DNA of 64,000 nucleotides from Lethocerus indicus (Eukaryota; Arthropoda; Insecta; Hemiptera; Belostomatidae), in contig JACDQD010000006.1 in the NCBI GenBank assembly GCA_019843655.1, positions 7,804,034-7,868,033 on the forward strand, read 5' to 3'. Below are positions 32,239 through 41,679 of the stretch, one piece after another (the first letter of the stretch is position 1; each line of letters starts with the position of its first letter). The notes beneath the pieces are model-generated. The model was not told the DNA's origin, searched no databases, and saw only the letters and a list, made by a program, of their open reading frames with translations. The position numbers and the translations under genes are program-made.

Positions 32239-32426
32239 CTGCATAAAAATAGCGATGCGGATTAATTCGTATCATTTAAGAAATCAATAAAAGTGGGGAA
32301 GATTCGACTGAACGGAAAACCAATGTAACGTCGGAATAACTTTCGGGAAGGCAATCGAGAAAAACAAGATATTGGATGATGAGCACACATTCTGGTTTTG
32401 GGGCACTATCTCAGATATATTTTTAC

Positions 32427-32591
32427 CATAATCCGTTTTGGCAGGATAGTAGGATACACCATTGCTGTCGAGCCAATCCACAACAGTCACGAAATCCGCT
32501 ACGAAACTCGGTACCAAGCATTTCAGTGTCGCGGCGTTGCCCCTCAGAACGAATTCATCATTGACTCTCGATTGATAGTATTGGTGGATCA
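32427..32591 (-). CDS. Dscam1: Exon 4.13
   Basis: 165 nt, acceptor acacag|TGATCCA, donor GATTATG|gtaaaa. It encodes VIHQYYQSRVNDEFVLRGN and then ATLKCLVPSFVADFVTVV, with DWLDSNG. Confidence 0.95.
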
Positions 32592-32786
32592 CTGTGTAAA
32601 AAGTCCGATACGAATTATTCAAATCTGGTAAATTAGCCATCGAGTAGCACAGAGAGCGGGTTGATTATGGTCAATTTCAAGACTACGTCGTAGTAGGTAA
32701 TTGGCTGGGATAAGAACGTAACAATCATATATCGGGTATTTCCCATTCATTCTGGTCAAGAGTGGAGTCTGCTACAAATGCGTTAC

Positions 32787-32951
32787 CGTAATTTTTATTG
32801 TCGGGATAGTAGATCCCACCGGAGCTGTCGAGCCAATTCACGACTGACACGAAATCCGCGACAAAACTGGGCACTTCGCATTTCATGATGGCACTGTTGC
32901 CACGGATCACATACTCGTTGTCGGCCTCTGCTTCGTACGGTTGAGACACAA
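32787..32951 (-). CDS. Dscam1: Exon 4.12
   Basis: 165 nt, acceptor ttccag|TTGTGTC, donor AATTACG|gtaacg. It encodes VVSQPYEAEADNEYVIRGN and then AIMKCEVPSFVADFVSVV, with NWLDSSG. Only 105 nt separate it from 4.11. Confidence 0.95.
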
Positions 32952-33056
32952 CTGGAACGAAACGAACGACCAAAATCGGATCATTGAATCGAAGGAATGG
33001 CCTAGAGGAGCTGGAGGAAGCCGGACTGTTCAGGGAGCACCGAATCTGAGGTTTAC

Positions 33057-33227
33057 CGTAATTCTGTCTCGAGGAGTGAGAGTACTCGACACCATCGTCG
33101 ACCGAGAGCCACGACTGGACGTAAACGAAGTCGGCCACGAAACTAGGAATCTTGCACTTCATCACAGCGCTGTTCCCTCTGATAACGTACTCGTTTTCCG
33201 CTTCAGTGATGTAATATTGGAAGACGA
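33057..33227 (-). CDS. Dscam1: Exon 4.11
   Basis: 171 nt, acceptor ttatag|TCGTCTT, donor AATTACG|gtaaac. It encodes VVFQYYITEAENEYVIRGN and then AVMKCKIPSFVADFVYVQ, with SWLSVDDG. Confidence 0.95.
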
Positions 33228-33516
33228 CTATAAGATAAAGGCATACCCACTATAAATAGTAAGGAATAAAGTTCGGCCAGCAACTTTGGAAAGGGGTTTA
33301 TGTAGTACAATTTGCGATTATAGGGAATTGGTCGAGTTATCCTTTTGATAATACCATATAATTTACTGACGGGCGATTACATTTAATGAATGAAATTTTT
33401 ATTTTGTACTATAACGCTGTCCATCGATACAATAATGTAATAAACTAAGTTTGCACAACAAATTGTACGGTATATATAATAGGATAACAGGGAACTGTTG
33501 ACGGCGTCTCTGTTAC

Positions 33517-33690
33517 CATAGTTGTCGTTCACGGCAACGGCAGGTTTGTAGACGATCCCCGTCGAATCGACCCATTCTATTACTTGTACAAAGTCCGCTA
33601 CAAAGGACGGAATACTGCATTTGAGAACGACGGTATTTCCACGAATGACGTATTCTTTCATAATTTCTGCTTCGTAGAACTGGTTGACCA
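33517..33690 (-). CDS. Dscam1: Exon 4.10
   Basis: 174 nt, acceptor ttacag|TGGTCAA, donor AACTATG|gtaaca. It encodes VVNQFYEAEIMKEYVIRGN and then VVLKCSIPSFVADFVQVI, with EWVDSTG. It is closest to 4.9. Confidence 0.95.
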
Positions 33691-33852
33691 CTGTAACCAA
33701 GTCGGATTTCTGTAAATTGCCAGTACCAGCATCGAAACCTCGAAAAGACAACGACTTCGATTTTCAGGTTAGAAAGGGAAAAATGATTTTTGTTGAAGGG
33801 ATCGTGTGAGCGTCGATTATCGTGTTTTTCTCCGTTAATATTTTTCTTTTAC

Positions 33853-34026
33853 CGTAATCGGCCATCCTGCCGACAGCTGGCTCGTAGGTACTGCCTTCGG
33901 AATCAATCCAAGCTTCGATGGCAACGAAATCAGCAACGAATGAAGGGATACTGCACTTGAGAATGGCGGCATTACCACGGATTACGTATTCGTCGAGAAT
34001 ACCGGCTTCGTAAAATTGGTTCACAA
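33853..34026 (-). CDS. Dscam1: Exon 4.9
   Basis: 174 nt, acceptor ttccag|TTGTGAA, donor GATTACG|gtaaaa. It encodes VVNQFYEAGILDEYVIRGN and then AILKCSIPSFVADFVAIE, with AWIDSEG. Confidence 0.95.
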
Positions 34027-34286
34027 CTGGAATCGGTCAGCACGTTAATAATAATTGTACAATCCTAACGTTCTAGTAAAAAAAGTATGATGTAAATATT
34101 CCCTAAAATTTCAAAAATTGAGTATAAGCCTAAGCGATGACGAATCCAAAGCGAATTAAAAACCTGAATTTACGTCCACCAATCATAGTGGGATTTGAAC
34201 CAAAGGAGCTGGAACAGAGCGTCTAGGTAAGAAGGGTAAGTGAGTTAAAAAGTCACTGAAGTTGCAATAACAAATAACTGTAGTAC

Positions 34287-34448
34287 CATAATTTTGACTG
34301 GGTTTGTAGACAGAGCCGTCAGTAGCGACCCACGCTTCAACTCTCACGAAGTCTGCCACAAACGAGGGTATGTTACATTTGAGAACTGCAGTGTTACCAC
34401 GAATGACGTACTCGGACACCACCTCGGCTTCGTAGTACTGTTTCACAA
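34287..34448 (-). CDS. Dscam1: Exon 4.8
   Basis: 162 nt, acceptor ttctag|TTGTGAA, donor AATTATG|gtacta. It encodes VVKQYYEAEVVSEYVIRGN and then AVLKCNIPSFVADFVRVE, with AWVATDG. This is the form closest to Drosophila exon 4 sequences. Confidence 0.95.
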
Positions 34449-34665
34449 CTAGAAGAATACCACGATAATTACGAGAGGTTCTATTAGTACGGTATATTCC
34501 AGACGATTGACGAAACTATACGAGATTGGGACGCGCATACAATTGCCAAAGATAGGGTCCTAAGGGAATGATAAGGAATGTCCAGTCGGTAAAGGTTGTA
34601 ACCTGTTGAGGAAGAAGTTGTTATAATTGTATGTAGTATTGTCGATATTAGCCCGCCCACATTAC

Positions 34666-34836
34666 CGTAATTGCCTCGGTTGGGGAAGTTGGGAAATTCG
34701 TTGCCCGACTCGTCGCGCCATGAGACCACAGTCACAAAATCGCTGACGAACGAAGGGATGCTGCATTTCATCACTGCCGAGTTACCTCGGATCACGTATT
34801 CATTATTCACCTCGCTCTGATAAACCTGCTCGACGA
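34666..34836 (-). CDS. Dscam1: Exon 4.7
   Basis: 171 nt, acceptor tcatag|TCGTCGA, donor AATTACG|gtaatg. It encodes VVEQVYQSEVNNEYVIRGN and then AVMKCSIPSFVSDFVTVV, with SWRDESG. Confidence 0.95.
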
Positions 34837-35180
34837 CTATGATCCAAAACAAAACATATTTAATAGGAGGCAAAACACGGATTATTTAAGACAGTAAACA
34901 TTACACTGATAAATAACCCTCATGGGAGGAAGTAATTTTTATATCAACTTCATTTTCCTCGCCTATGAACACTACGTTTTCGAAAACAGTTATATGAAGA
35001 CGAATAACTGGAGAGCGATGAGATTCTCGTGGTTCAAATTTTTATTAGCATCAAATAAACCTATCGAAACATTTCATTCACGACCGAGTCCTTGAGTATT
35101 CGGCTCCATTGAAATTTTGGGGAAGGATTGGACAGTTTCACACTCACTTATTCCAATTAATGCTGTGTCTACAACATTAC
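34837..35180 (-). other. Intron between 4.6 and 4.7
   Basis: 344 nt. No extra exon copy was seen. Confidence 0.6.
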
Positions 35181-35351
35181 CGTAAGCTTTAGAATCATGG
35201 GACATTGTATAAGTGTTGCCGGCGTCATCGTGCCAAGAGACGACAGAGACAAAGTCGCTGACAAACGAGGGGACGATGCACTTCAGGATACCCGAATTGC
35301 CCCGTATCACGTACTCTTCGTACACGGTGGAGCGATAGAACTGGGTCACAA
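35181..35351 (-). CDS. Dscam1: Exon 4.6
   Basis: 171 nt, acceptor ttgtag|TTGTGAC, donor GCTTACG|gtaatg. It encodes VVTQFYRSTVYEEYVIRGN and then GILKCIVPSFVSDFVSVV, with SWHDDAGNTYTM. It is a close paralogue of 4.5. Confidence 0.95.
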
Positions 35352-35613
35352 CTACAATAACAAACACATCAAGAAATCAAACTTTGGGTAGCGGCATATC
35401 GAATTCCATAAAAGCTCCATTTCGACGAATGATTTATCAGTCCTGGCCACTAGACTGATCTGTATAGTTGACTTTATCCTAAAGTAATACCGCGAAGATA
35501 TAAAAGAAGGCCGACTTCGAAAAATGGATACAGGTTCCATGGTAAGTGGACTCAGAGAGGTCGGGTTATTTGGTTTGCACAATACTCCGTTCTGCAATTC
35601 TAAAATGCATTAC

Positions 35614-35784
35614 CGTACGAATTGTTATCTGTCGGCATGGTGTAGGTGTTACCGACATCATCGTGCCAGGATACAACAGAGACAAAATCGCTGACGAAAG
35701 AGGGAATGCTGCACTTCAGCACTGCCGAATTACCACGGATCACGTACTCTTCACTGACTCCACACCGATACTCTTGGGCAACAA
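35614..35784 (-). CDS. Dscam1: Exon 4.5, extra Cys
   Basis: 171 nt, acceptor cttcag|TTGTTGC, donor TCGTACG|gtaatg. It encodes VVAQEYRCGVSEEYVIRGN and then AVLKCSIPSFVSDFVSVV, with SWHDDVGNTYTM. It carries a second Cys near the N-terminus (YRCGV) besides the Ig Cys. Confidence 0.95.
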
Positions 35785-36441
35785 CTGAAGAACAAATTTC
35801 AAATTTTCTTTATAAATCCCAAACGAAAAAATTTGCACGGCATGAAGATGCTCAAAATAATACCGAAAATATAAAAATAAACGATACAAGCACGTAAACG
35901 TGGCATGTAAAACCCGAAATTGGAGCGTCCATTACTCATTAATATTTTTTCCAAGTGTGTCCAAGACACACCAAGACATATAAAGAGAATATACCAGCAA
36001 ACTATATGCGAGACCAACTATATACGAAAAGATTCAGCATATCCAACAATAAACCTTACAGTTAGGGTTCAGTTGCTACATCCTGAATCCCCCAACGTAA
36101 AAACTGATACTAACATTCAAAGTATCGGGAAAATAACAAGTAAATGTTGGTAGAATAATTTAATATAGCACAACTTTGCTGGCTGATAATAACGAAGTCT
36201 CACTTTTATATTTCCCATTTTCACCTATCCAGCTGAATCTAACGCTTTAAGAACCTGCTGTTTTGAGAAAAGAAAAGAGGAAATTGCTCTAACTGAAAAG
36301 AACATGTTCACTGCCCTCGTCTCCATGCGGCTGCCTATAGGACAAAATATAAATGAAAAATTCGGGACACAAGGATGAAGAAGACTGCCCAATGAATGAG
36401 TGAGATACTAAACTTTAATTAAAGGGATAGGGTGTTTCTAC
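35785..36441 (-). other. Intron between 4.4 and 4.5
   Basis: 657 nt. It holds the tgccctcg segment at 36312, considered a possible selector. No extra exon copy was seen. Confidence 0.6.
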
Positions 36442-36612
36442 CGTAGTCCTCTTTATTAGTCGACGTATAAAATGTTTCGCCGGCACTCGTCGTCCAGGAC
36501 ACGACCGAAACGAAGTCCGCAACGAACGACGGTACCTGACACTTCATTATGGCGGCATTGCCCCTTATAGCGAACTCCTTGATAACATCCACCTCGTACA
36601 CCTGCTCCACGA
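36442..36612 (-). CDS. Dscam1: Exon 4.4
   Basis: 171 nt, acceptor gtttag|TCGTGGA, donor GACTACG|gtagaa. It encodes VVEQVYEVDVIKEFAIRGN and then AIMKCQVPSFVADFVSVV, with SWTTSAGETFY. It is a near duplicate of 4.1, and the downstream introns also share aatgaatgagtgaga-like sequence. Confidence 0.95.
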
Positions 36613-37454
36613 CTAAACAAAAGAATTAAACAATGGTGATATTAAACCAGGTTTAGAACTAGAAGTTATCGAGTATGCGGCACCGCGCTCTAATAAACCT
36701 GAGAAGAAATAACAATCCCCAATGTTCCCTACCTAAAATAAACGAGAATATTAAAGTAACCGAATAAATTAATATTCGTCAAACCTTATGTGTCAATGAA
36801 TTGATAATGAATCCTGCCTATAATGCAGAACTTCAATAAAATTCTAAATAGAAGTAGATATTTAAATTAATTTATTACTTGAAAAAATAAAACAAATAGC
36901 AAAAATGACAGATCCATGCAATCAATGTGCTTGCACAGACCGCTGCTAGAAGGCACTAGACCTCAGAACACTAATGAAATCATCTTTTTATTCGCGGGAG
37001 AAAGCTATGTAGCGATGTAATAGACACTAAAAGGAATTCTCAGAAGTAATTTCCACATCAGTTTCTAAAATAATATCATTCTTGCCAAAATTAAATGTAA
37101 CCACAAACCCTAAAAGCCTGTTAGAAATCATTAATAATATTTTTCCAACGAAGAGTGGTTACATTCCCTATTGCAGCAAACACAAAGTGGTCAAAGTCAA
37201 ACACAACATACGCAGCATGTAGAGAGCAACATAATGTTACATGTCAGTGGTCCTAACCGATAACTAACTGGCAAATCTTCTCCTCTAAAGGCAAGCTCCA
37301 CCTACAAGTAGTGAAGTATACAGGAAATACAAAGTACTTCCAAGGACTAACGATTGATAGCCCAACAAATTGGCCGATAAGGTTGAGGAAAATGAGGGGG
37401 CGATGTCCATGAATAAAAAGAATAACACTGAGACCAGCGCTCGCCAGCAATTAC
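36613..37454 (-). other. Intron between 4.3 and 4.4
   Basis: 842 nt. No extra exon 4 copy was seen. The aaattggcc segment at 37367 resembles part of the candidate docking complement. Confidence 0.6.
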
Positions 37455-37628
37455 CGTAATTCTGGTTTCCATTGGACGGGGGATAATAGGAGTTACCAGC
37501 GGTGTCCTCCCAGTTCAGAACACCGACGAAGTCGGTTACAAAAGATGGTATGCTGCACTTCATGATACCAGCGTTACCCCTGATAACATACTCGTCGCTT
37601 ACGCCGCACTCGTACACCTGGGTCACAA
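37455..37628 (-). CDS. Dscam1: Exon 4.3, extra Cys
   Basis: 174 nt, acceptor gctcag|TTGTGAC, donor AATTACG|gtaatt. It encodes VVTQVYECGVSDEYVIRGN and then GIMKCSIPSFVTDFVGVL, with NWEDTAG. It has the additional YECGV cysteine. Confidence 0.95.
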
Positions 37629-38193
37629 CTGAGCCCACAAGTTGGTTAGTGACGAAAACAATTGAGGCATCACACCAGAAGACAGTGTTCGCGTTAATGC
37701 TGAGAAAGCAACACAATTAACACCTTTTCATGGAAGTTCGACGAAGATGTCGCGAGGAGGATTAGACAAGGTTCGTAACCTGTGTGACTTTAAATTCTGT
37801 TTGACTTTTACTAATGGTTATCAGAAAAATACAGACACTATTAGCTAAAGTAATGTAACAATAGTTGAATCTAAGAAATAATATGTGAAGGTGGAATGAT
37901 GGCGAATGTTTTCGCTATATGACTAACATTTCGACCTAATTAATATAAACAAATTTTGCGTTAGATTCCCCCTCTCAGGTCCAATTCACTCCTGATTTTC
38001 GCTAATAATAATTTCTGTAGAATCTGAAAACGCCTTGATAATGCGGGGCCCTGCCTGAATTTCAACGCTGTTCGGAGCCAGTATTTTGGGGGGTTATTTT
38101 AAATGGTAGGGGGAGGGTGTGTGTGTGTGTGTGTGTGTGTGTGAAGAAGTAGCGACGTTTGGCTCGGATCCAAGCCCGGTGCATATTATTTAC
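37629..38193 (-). other. Intron between 4.2 and 4.3, with GT repeat
   Basis: 565 nt. It contains a (GT)n tract at 38117-38142 and no extra exon. Confidence 0.6.
38117..38142. repeat. (GT)n microsatellite
   Basis: About 13 GT units. The tract is CA-repeat on the transcript strand and sits 52 nt downstream of the exon 4.2 donor. CA repeats near donors can bind hnRNP L-type splicing factors, but that role here is conjecture. Confidence 0.9.
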
Positions 38194-38364
38194 CGTGATC
38201 GGAAGGGGACGAAGGGGGATAGAAGATGTTGCCGGCTGAGTCCTTCCAGTTGATCACCGAGACGAAGTCGCTCACGAACGAGGGTATGCTGCACTTCATT
38301 ACGGCGGCGTTGCCTCGGATCGCGTACTCGTCGTTCACACTGCATTCGTACATCTGAGCCACAA
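38194..38364 (-). CDS. Dscam1: Exon 4.2, extra Cys
   Basis: 171 nt, acceptor tgtaag|TTGTGGC, donor GATCACG|gtaaat. It encodes VVAQMYECSVNDEYAIRGN and then AVMKCSIPSFVSDFVSVI, with NWKDSAG. It carries the additional cysteine (YECSV), and the last residues are SDH where others have NY. It has no usable internal start. Confidence 0.94.
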
Positions 38365-39002
38365 CTTACAACACAACCGCAAATTCCCGATAAGAAAACA
38401 CAACCAGACAAAGATGGAAAAACAAGGGGTGAATGCACGATTGAGCAGCCGAAAGGAAACAAAATGCTAGTTAAATTGCCTTTGCGGTACGTTTTGAAAA
38501 GGTAACCTGAGAATTATTTATCCTTATAATGAAAAACCGAAAGAGGGCTGCTATTCCAATCTGAATTTCTTTTTCCTATTAGCGTGAGTTATGCTCCTCT
38601 ATTCATTATGAACAGCCAACACTAGATCTTTAGAACCAAATTTATGTTGTCCTCTTCAAGAATTTACAAGTCATGGAGGTGTCATCAGTATACGGAATAA
38701 TTCCGTAGTATTGGGTAAAGTTATCCGAACAAGTGCCAGACAGTATTACGAAGAAAGTACACCCGTATGTTGGCAATTTCAATCCATACATGTTTTACTA
38801 CTATTAGCATACAATTAAATCACGAAACCAGAAAATGATGCCGCATTCTTCTCTTCGTTAACTTGCAAACGACCAAACATAAAAATCGAAATGCACAGTG
38901 GCAAGTGGACTTAGGTGGAACCCACCAATTGAATGAGTGAGACTGCATGTTAATATATTAAAACTGAAGCGGCATATAGGAACTATTATAACTGGTGACT
39001 AC
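38365..39002 (-). other. Intron between 4.1 and 4.2
   Basis: 638 nt. No exon copy was seen. Confidence 0.6.
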
Positions 39003-39173
39003 CATAGTTCTCGTTACTATTCGACGGATAGAAGGTTTCGCCGGCACTGGTCTCCCATGATAAAACAGAAACGAAGTCAGCAACGAACGAAGGGACCTGA
39101 CACTTCATTATGGCGGCATTACCTCTAATAGCGTACTCCTTGTTAACGTCAGTATCGTACACTTGTTCTACGA
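39003..39173 (-). CDS. Dscam1: Exon 4.1 (first exon 4 variant)
   Basis: 171 nt, acceptor gtctag|TCGTAGA, donor AACTATG|gtagtc. It encodes VVEQVYDTDVNKEYAIRGN and then AIMKCQVPSFVADFVSVL, with SWETSAGETFY. Confidence 0.95.
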
Positions 39174-39738
39174 CTAGACAACAAAATGGATTGTGTTTAA
39201 ACACGAGCACCTTCAAGTACAATCAGAAATCTGATTAAAAATACACCTGAATTATCGCAGAGTACTAATCATAACCACCTGCCACAGTCTTGCCTATATC
39301 AACAAAAATTTACAATGTATATGCAAAATTACATGCAGGGTTTCGACCACTTCCTGAATAACGTTCCAACATAAAACTATTTAAAATAGTATGCAATGTT
39401 ACAATATTCTTGTTAATAATCACTAATTGTGAACTATAATTAACAATAAGTTCCGAGGAAGTAGACGCTACCCCTTTCATTTGTGTTCATACTAATCAAC
39501 ACATTAACAATTGAAAACATAAAAAAATGTGTCAAAATAAAGCTTTATGTATACTGTATTTATTTACATATTTGCTACTGTAATTCAATTATTTAAAATT
39601 TTTCATTTAACAATTAAATCAAATTATTTGGAATATCACGAATATAAAATTTTTATAGTAATAATTTTGAAAATTTATTTCATGCTTCAATAAACTGTTT
39701 TCCTTTAGAATAAATTTATGATAAATATATAAACTCAC
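39174..39738 (-). other. Intron 3
   Basis: 565 nt of AT-rich intron with no recognisable feature. Confidence 0.65.
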
Positions 39739-39877
39739 CAGCTCTTACGTTGACATCACGAGAATGGATAGAACCGACGGAATTTTTAGCCAAGCAAACA
39801 TAGACTTGAGCGTGAACGTCCTGTCTATAATCTTCAGCGCGGAAGGGGGGAAATACAAGATTTCCATTGGCCAAAAC
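39739..39877 (-). CDS. Dscam1: Constitutive exon 3: second half of Ig1
   Basis: 139 nt, acceptor tggcag|GTTTTGG, donor AGAGCTG|gtgagt, phase 0 in and 1 out. It encodes VLANGNLVFPPFRAEDYR, then QDVHAQVYVCLAKNSVGS (second Ig1 Cys) and ends RDVNVRA. The final G supplies the first base of the Val that starts every exon 4. Confidence 0.97.
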
Positions 39878-41500
39878 CTGCCACAACGTATATTATGAAA
39901 AAACAACATTTCAATTTATTTTAATAATCCTCCATACTAGGGATTTGACGGTCCAAATTTTGCACAACAATGTTTGCTACATTAATGTTAAGAACTATTG
40001 CCTTACAAAATAATGAATATTTGAAAGAACATTCCTATCGTTGCCATTGAGACGTTCTCAGTCTCCCCCGAACATTAAAACGCTGTTATAACAAGTCAAT
40101 AACGTTAATTCGTTCTTAGAAAGTTACGAGTAGAACTGAAACAAGTTATTATTAGTTATTTTTACAACTGTCTTGTTTTCAAATGAACTGTAAATCCTGT
40201 TTCTGCAATATGTTAGAAAATTTATGTTTTTTGAAAAATCAGACAGGTTTCATTAAATTACGGAAAACGGGGGGAAAAATTCAATCAAATGAGTGAAGGT
40301 TTCTGCGACCAGAACCTGAATTATAACTACCGCGTAATATACATGTATTTTCTGCGTATATTAGGCGATCCCACGGAAAGTGATAAAACCAAATTATTAA
40401 ACTTAAATGAAAGGCTAGAAGTTGTTTGAATTACAGAAAATGGTTGTCGGTTTAATGTATACAGCATAAATTAAAAATCAATAAAAAGAATAACGAGATT
40501 GGCAGGAAATAAATAATAAATTCCGTTCTCGATCTTCCAAAAAAACCAACTACGTTAGTTTAAGGGCAGGATAATATGTGCTGGAAGTTTCAATCGATCT
40601 TTCTGACAAAATATTTTCTAATTCAAACGCACAAATATCCGAGCCAGACATGTTCCAATTTGAACCCTTAGACTTTTCATTGAGAATATCTGCAGCTCGG
40701 GTTGCTCCCCAAGTTGTCCTCAGTATGCAGAACCGGAAGGGGCCGGATCCTGCAAGGAAGTCGAAGAAAATCTAATTGCGGAGGGGGAACGAAAACGGGA
40801 AACCCTCGTGAAGGAAATCCTTATTTGCAGAAGGGGAACGGAGCAATGGATAGTTTCCTGTTCAAGGAGATGACCAACTCAAATATATTTCTCAATTTCT
40901 AAAATTAGTCAAATTAAAATTTACGATTGTGTTTATCTACGAAAAACAATTATCTGATACTTTAAAGAAATTCTTTTGAAAACACTAATGAGGTCATTAA
41001 TTGGTATCCAGGAGAGGAGAAAAGGGGGACACATTCGCCTGTCGGTGAACCGACATTCAAATTAACCTAGAGTGCTTTCATATTATGTCACTCTTTAATG
41101 TATAGCGATGTGAGGATACGGGATGTTTAATATTAAATGCTGGAATACTGTCGTTTGCATATCACCTAAATACGATTATATAATATGGTACATTCAGTCG
41201 TTCTGCGATACATATAGACAAGAATCACGAAGCACCATAGTTGTGATTATTCTAAATGGATCTTCTAGATCACCCTGAAACACGGTGTATTACTCATAGC
41301 GAACTCATTATTATCATATCTTCTCACTTTTATATACGTTATAATCTTTATATATATTTTGTATATCTTAGATTATAACATCTATTCCCTCTGCCCATTT
41401 TCCTTTAATGTAAACCGTTTAATTTTGTTGAATTCTTCAGAAGTCTAAAACCACTCCTCGATAATTTGTTCTTTTTGTGTTGTTACAAGTTAATAAGTAC
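39878..41500 (-). other. Intron 2
   Basis: 1.6 kb. No exon, RNA gene or clear repeat was recognised. A short GC-richer stretch near 40690-40850 is unexplained. Confidence 0.6.
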
Positions 41501-41679
41501 CTGTCTAAGACCGGGTACGTCACCAACAGCAGTACCATCAGCTCTAATCCAGATAATTTCGGGTGTCGGATTTCCTCGGGCTGTACATTCGACGACGGTT
41601 CCGCTAGAATTCGAAAAGTCGACTCGGTTTGCGGGTTCCTTAATGAAGACCGGTCCCATAGTAGTATCGTCGCATTTGC
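41501..41679 (-). CDS. Dscam1: Constitutive exon 2: first half of Ig1
   Basis: 179 nt, acceptor ttacag|GCAAATG, donor TTAGACAG|gtactt, phase 1 in and 0 out. It encodes KCDDTTMGPVFIKEPANR, then VDFSNSSGTVVECTARG (first Ig1 Cys), NPTPEIIWIRADGTAVG and DVPGLRQ. FSNSSGT and the following Cys match insect Dscam1. The preceding exon should carry the signal peptide and end in phase 1. Confidence 0.96.

Larger units (their letters stand above)
1..41679 (-). other. Dscam1: Dscam1 gene, 5' ectodomain part (exon 2 to Ig7 cluster)
   Basis: This is a homophilic cell-surface receptor of the immunoglobulin superfamily, used in neurite self-avoidance and in insect haemocytes. The sequence shows eight constitutive exons for Ig1 to Ig6 and three clusters of mutually exclusive exons (16, 37 and at least 2 members). 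All are on the minus strand with compatible phases and canonical splice sites, with one exception. The cluster positions (first half of Ig2, first half of Ig3, whole Ig7) are those of insect Dscam1 exons 4, 6 and 9. Exon 1, the other Ig7 variants, Ig8-10, the FNIII repeats, the transmembrane exon and the cytoplasmic exons lie outside the window or were not found. Confidence 0.96.

Noticed and set aside
32087..33255. Several plus-strand frames opposite the exon 4 cluster (for example 32941-33255)
   Set aside because: They are antisense shadows of exons 4.11 to 4.14, kept open by the conserved sequence on the other strand.
38190..38462. 90-codon minus-strand frame over exon 4.2
   Set aside because: It is in the wrong frame. 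The true frame of exon 4.2 gives the Ig2 sequence with Cys and Trp.
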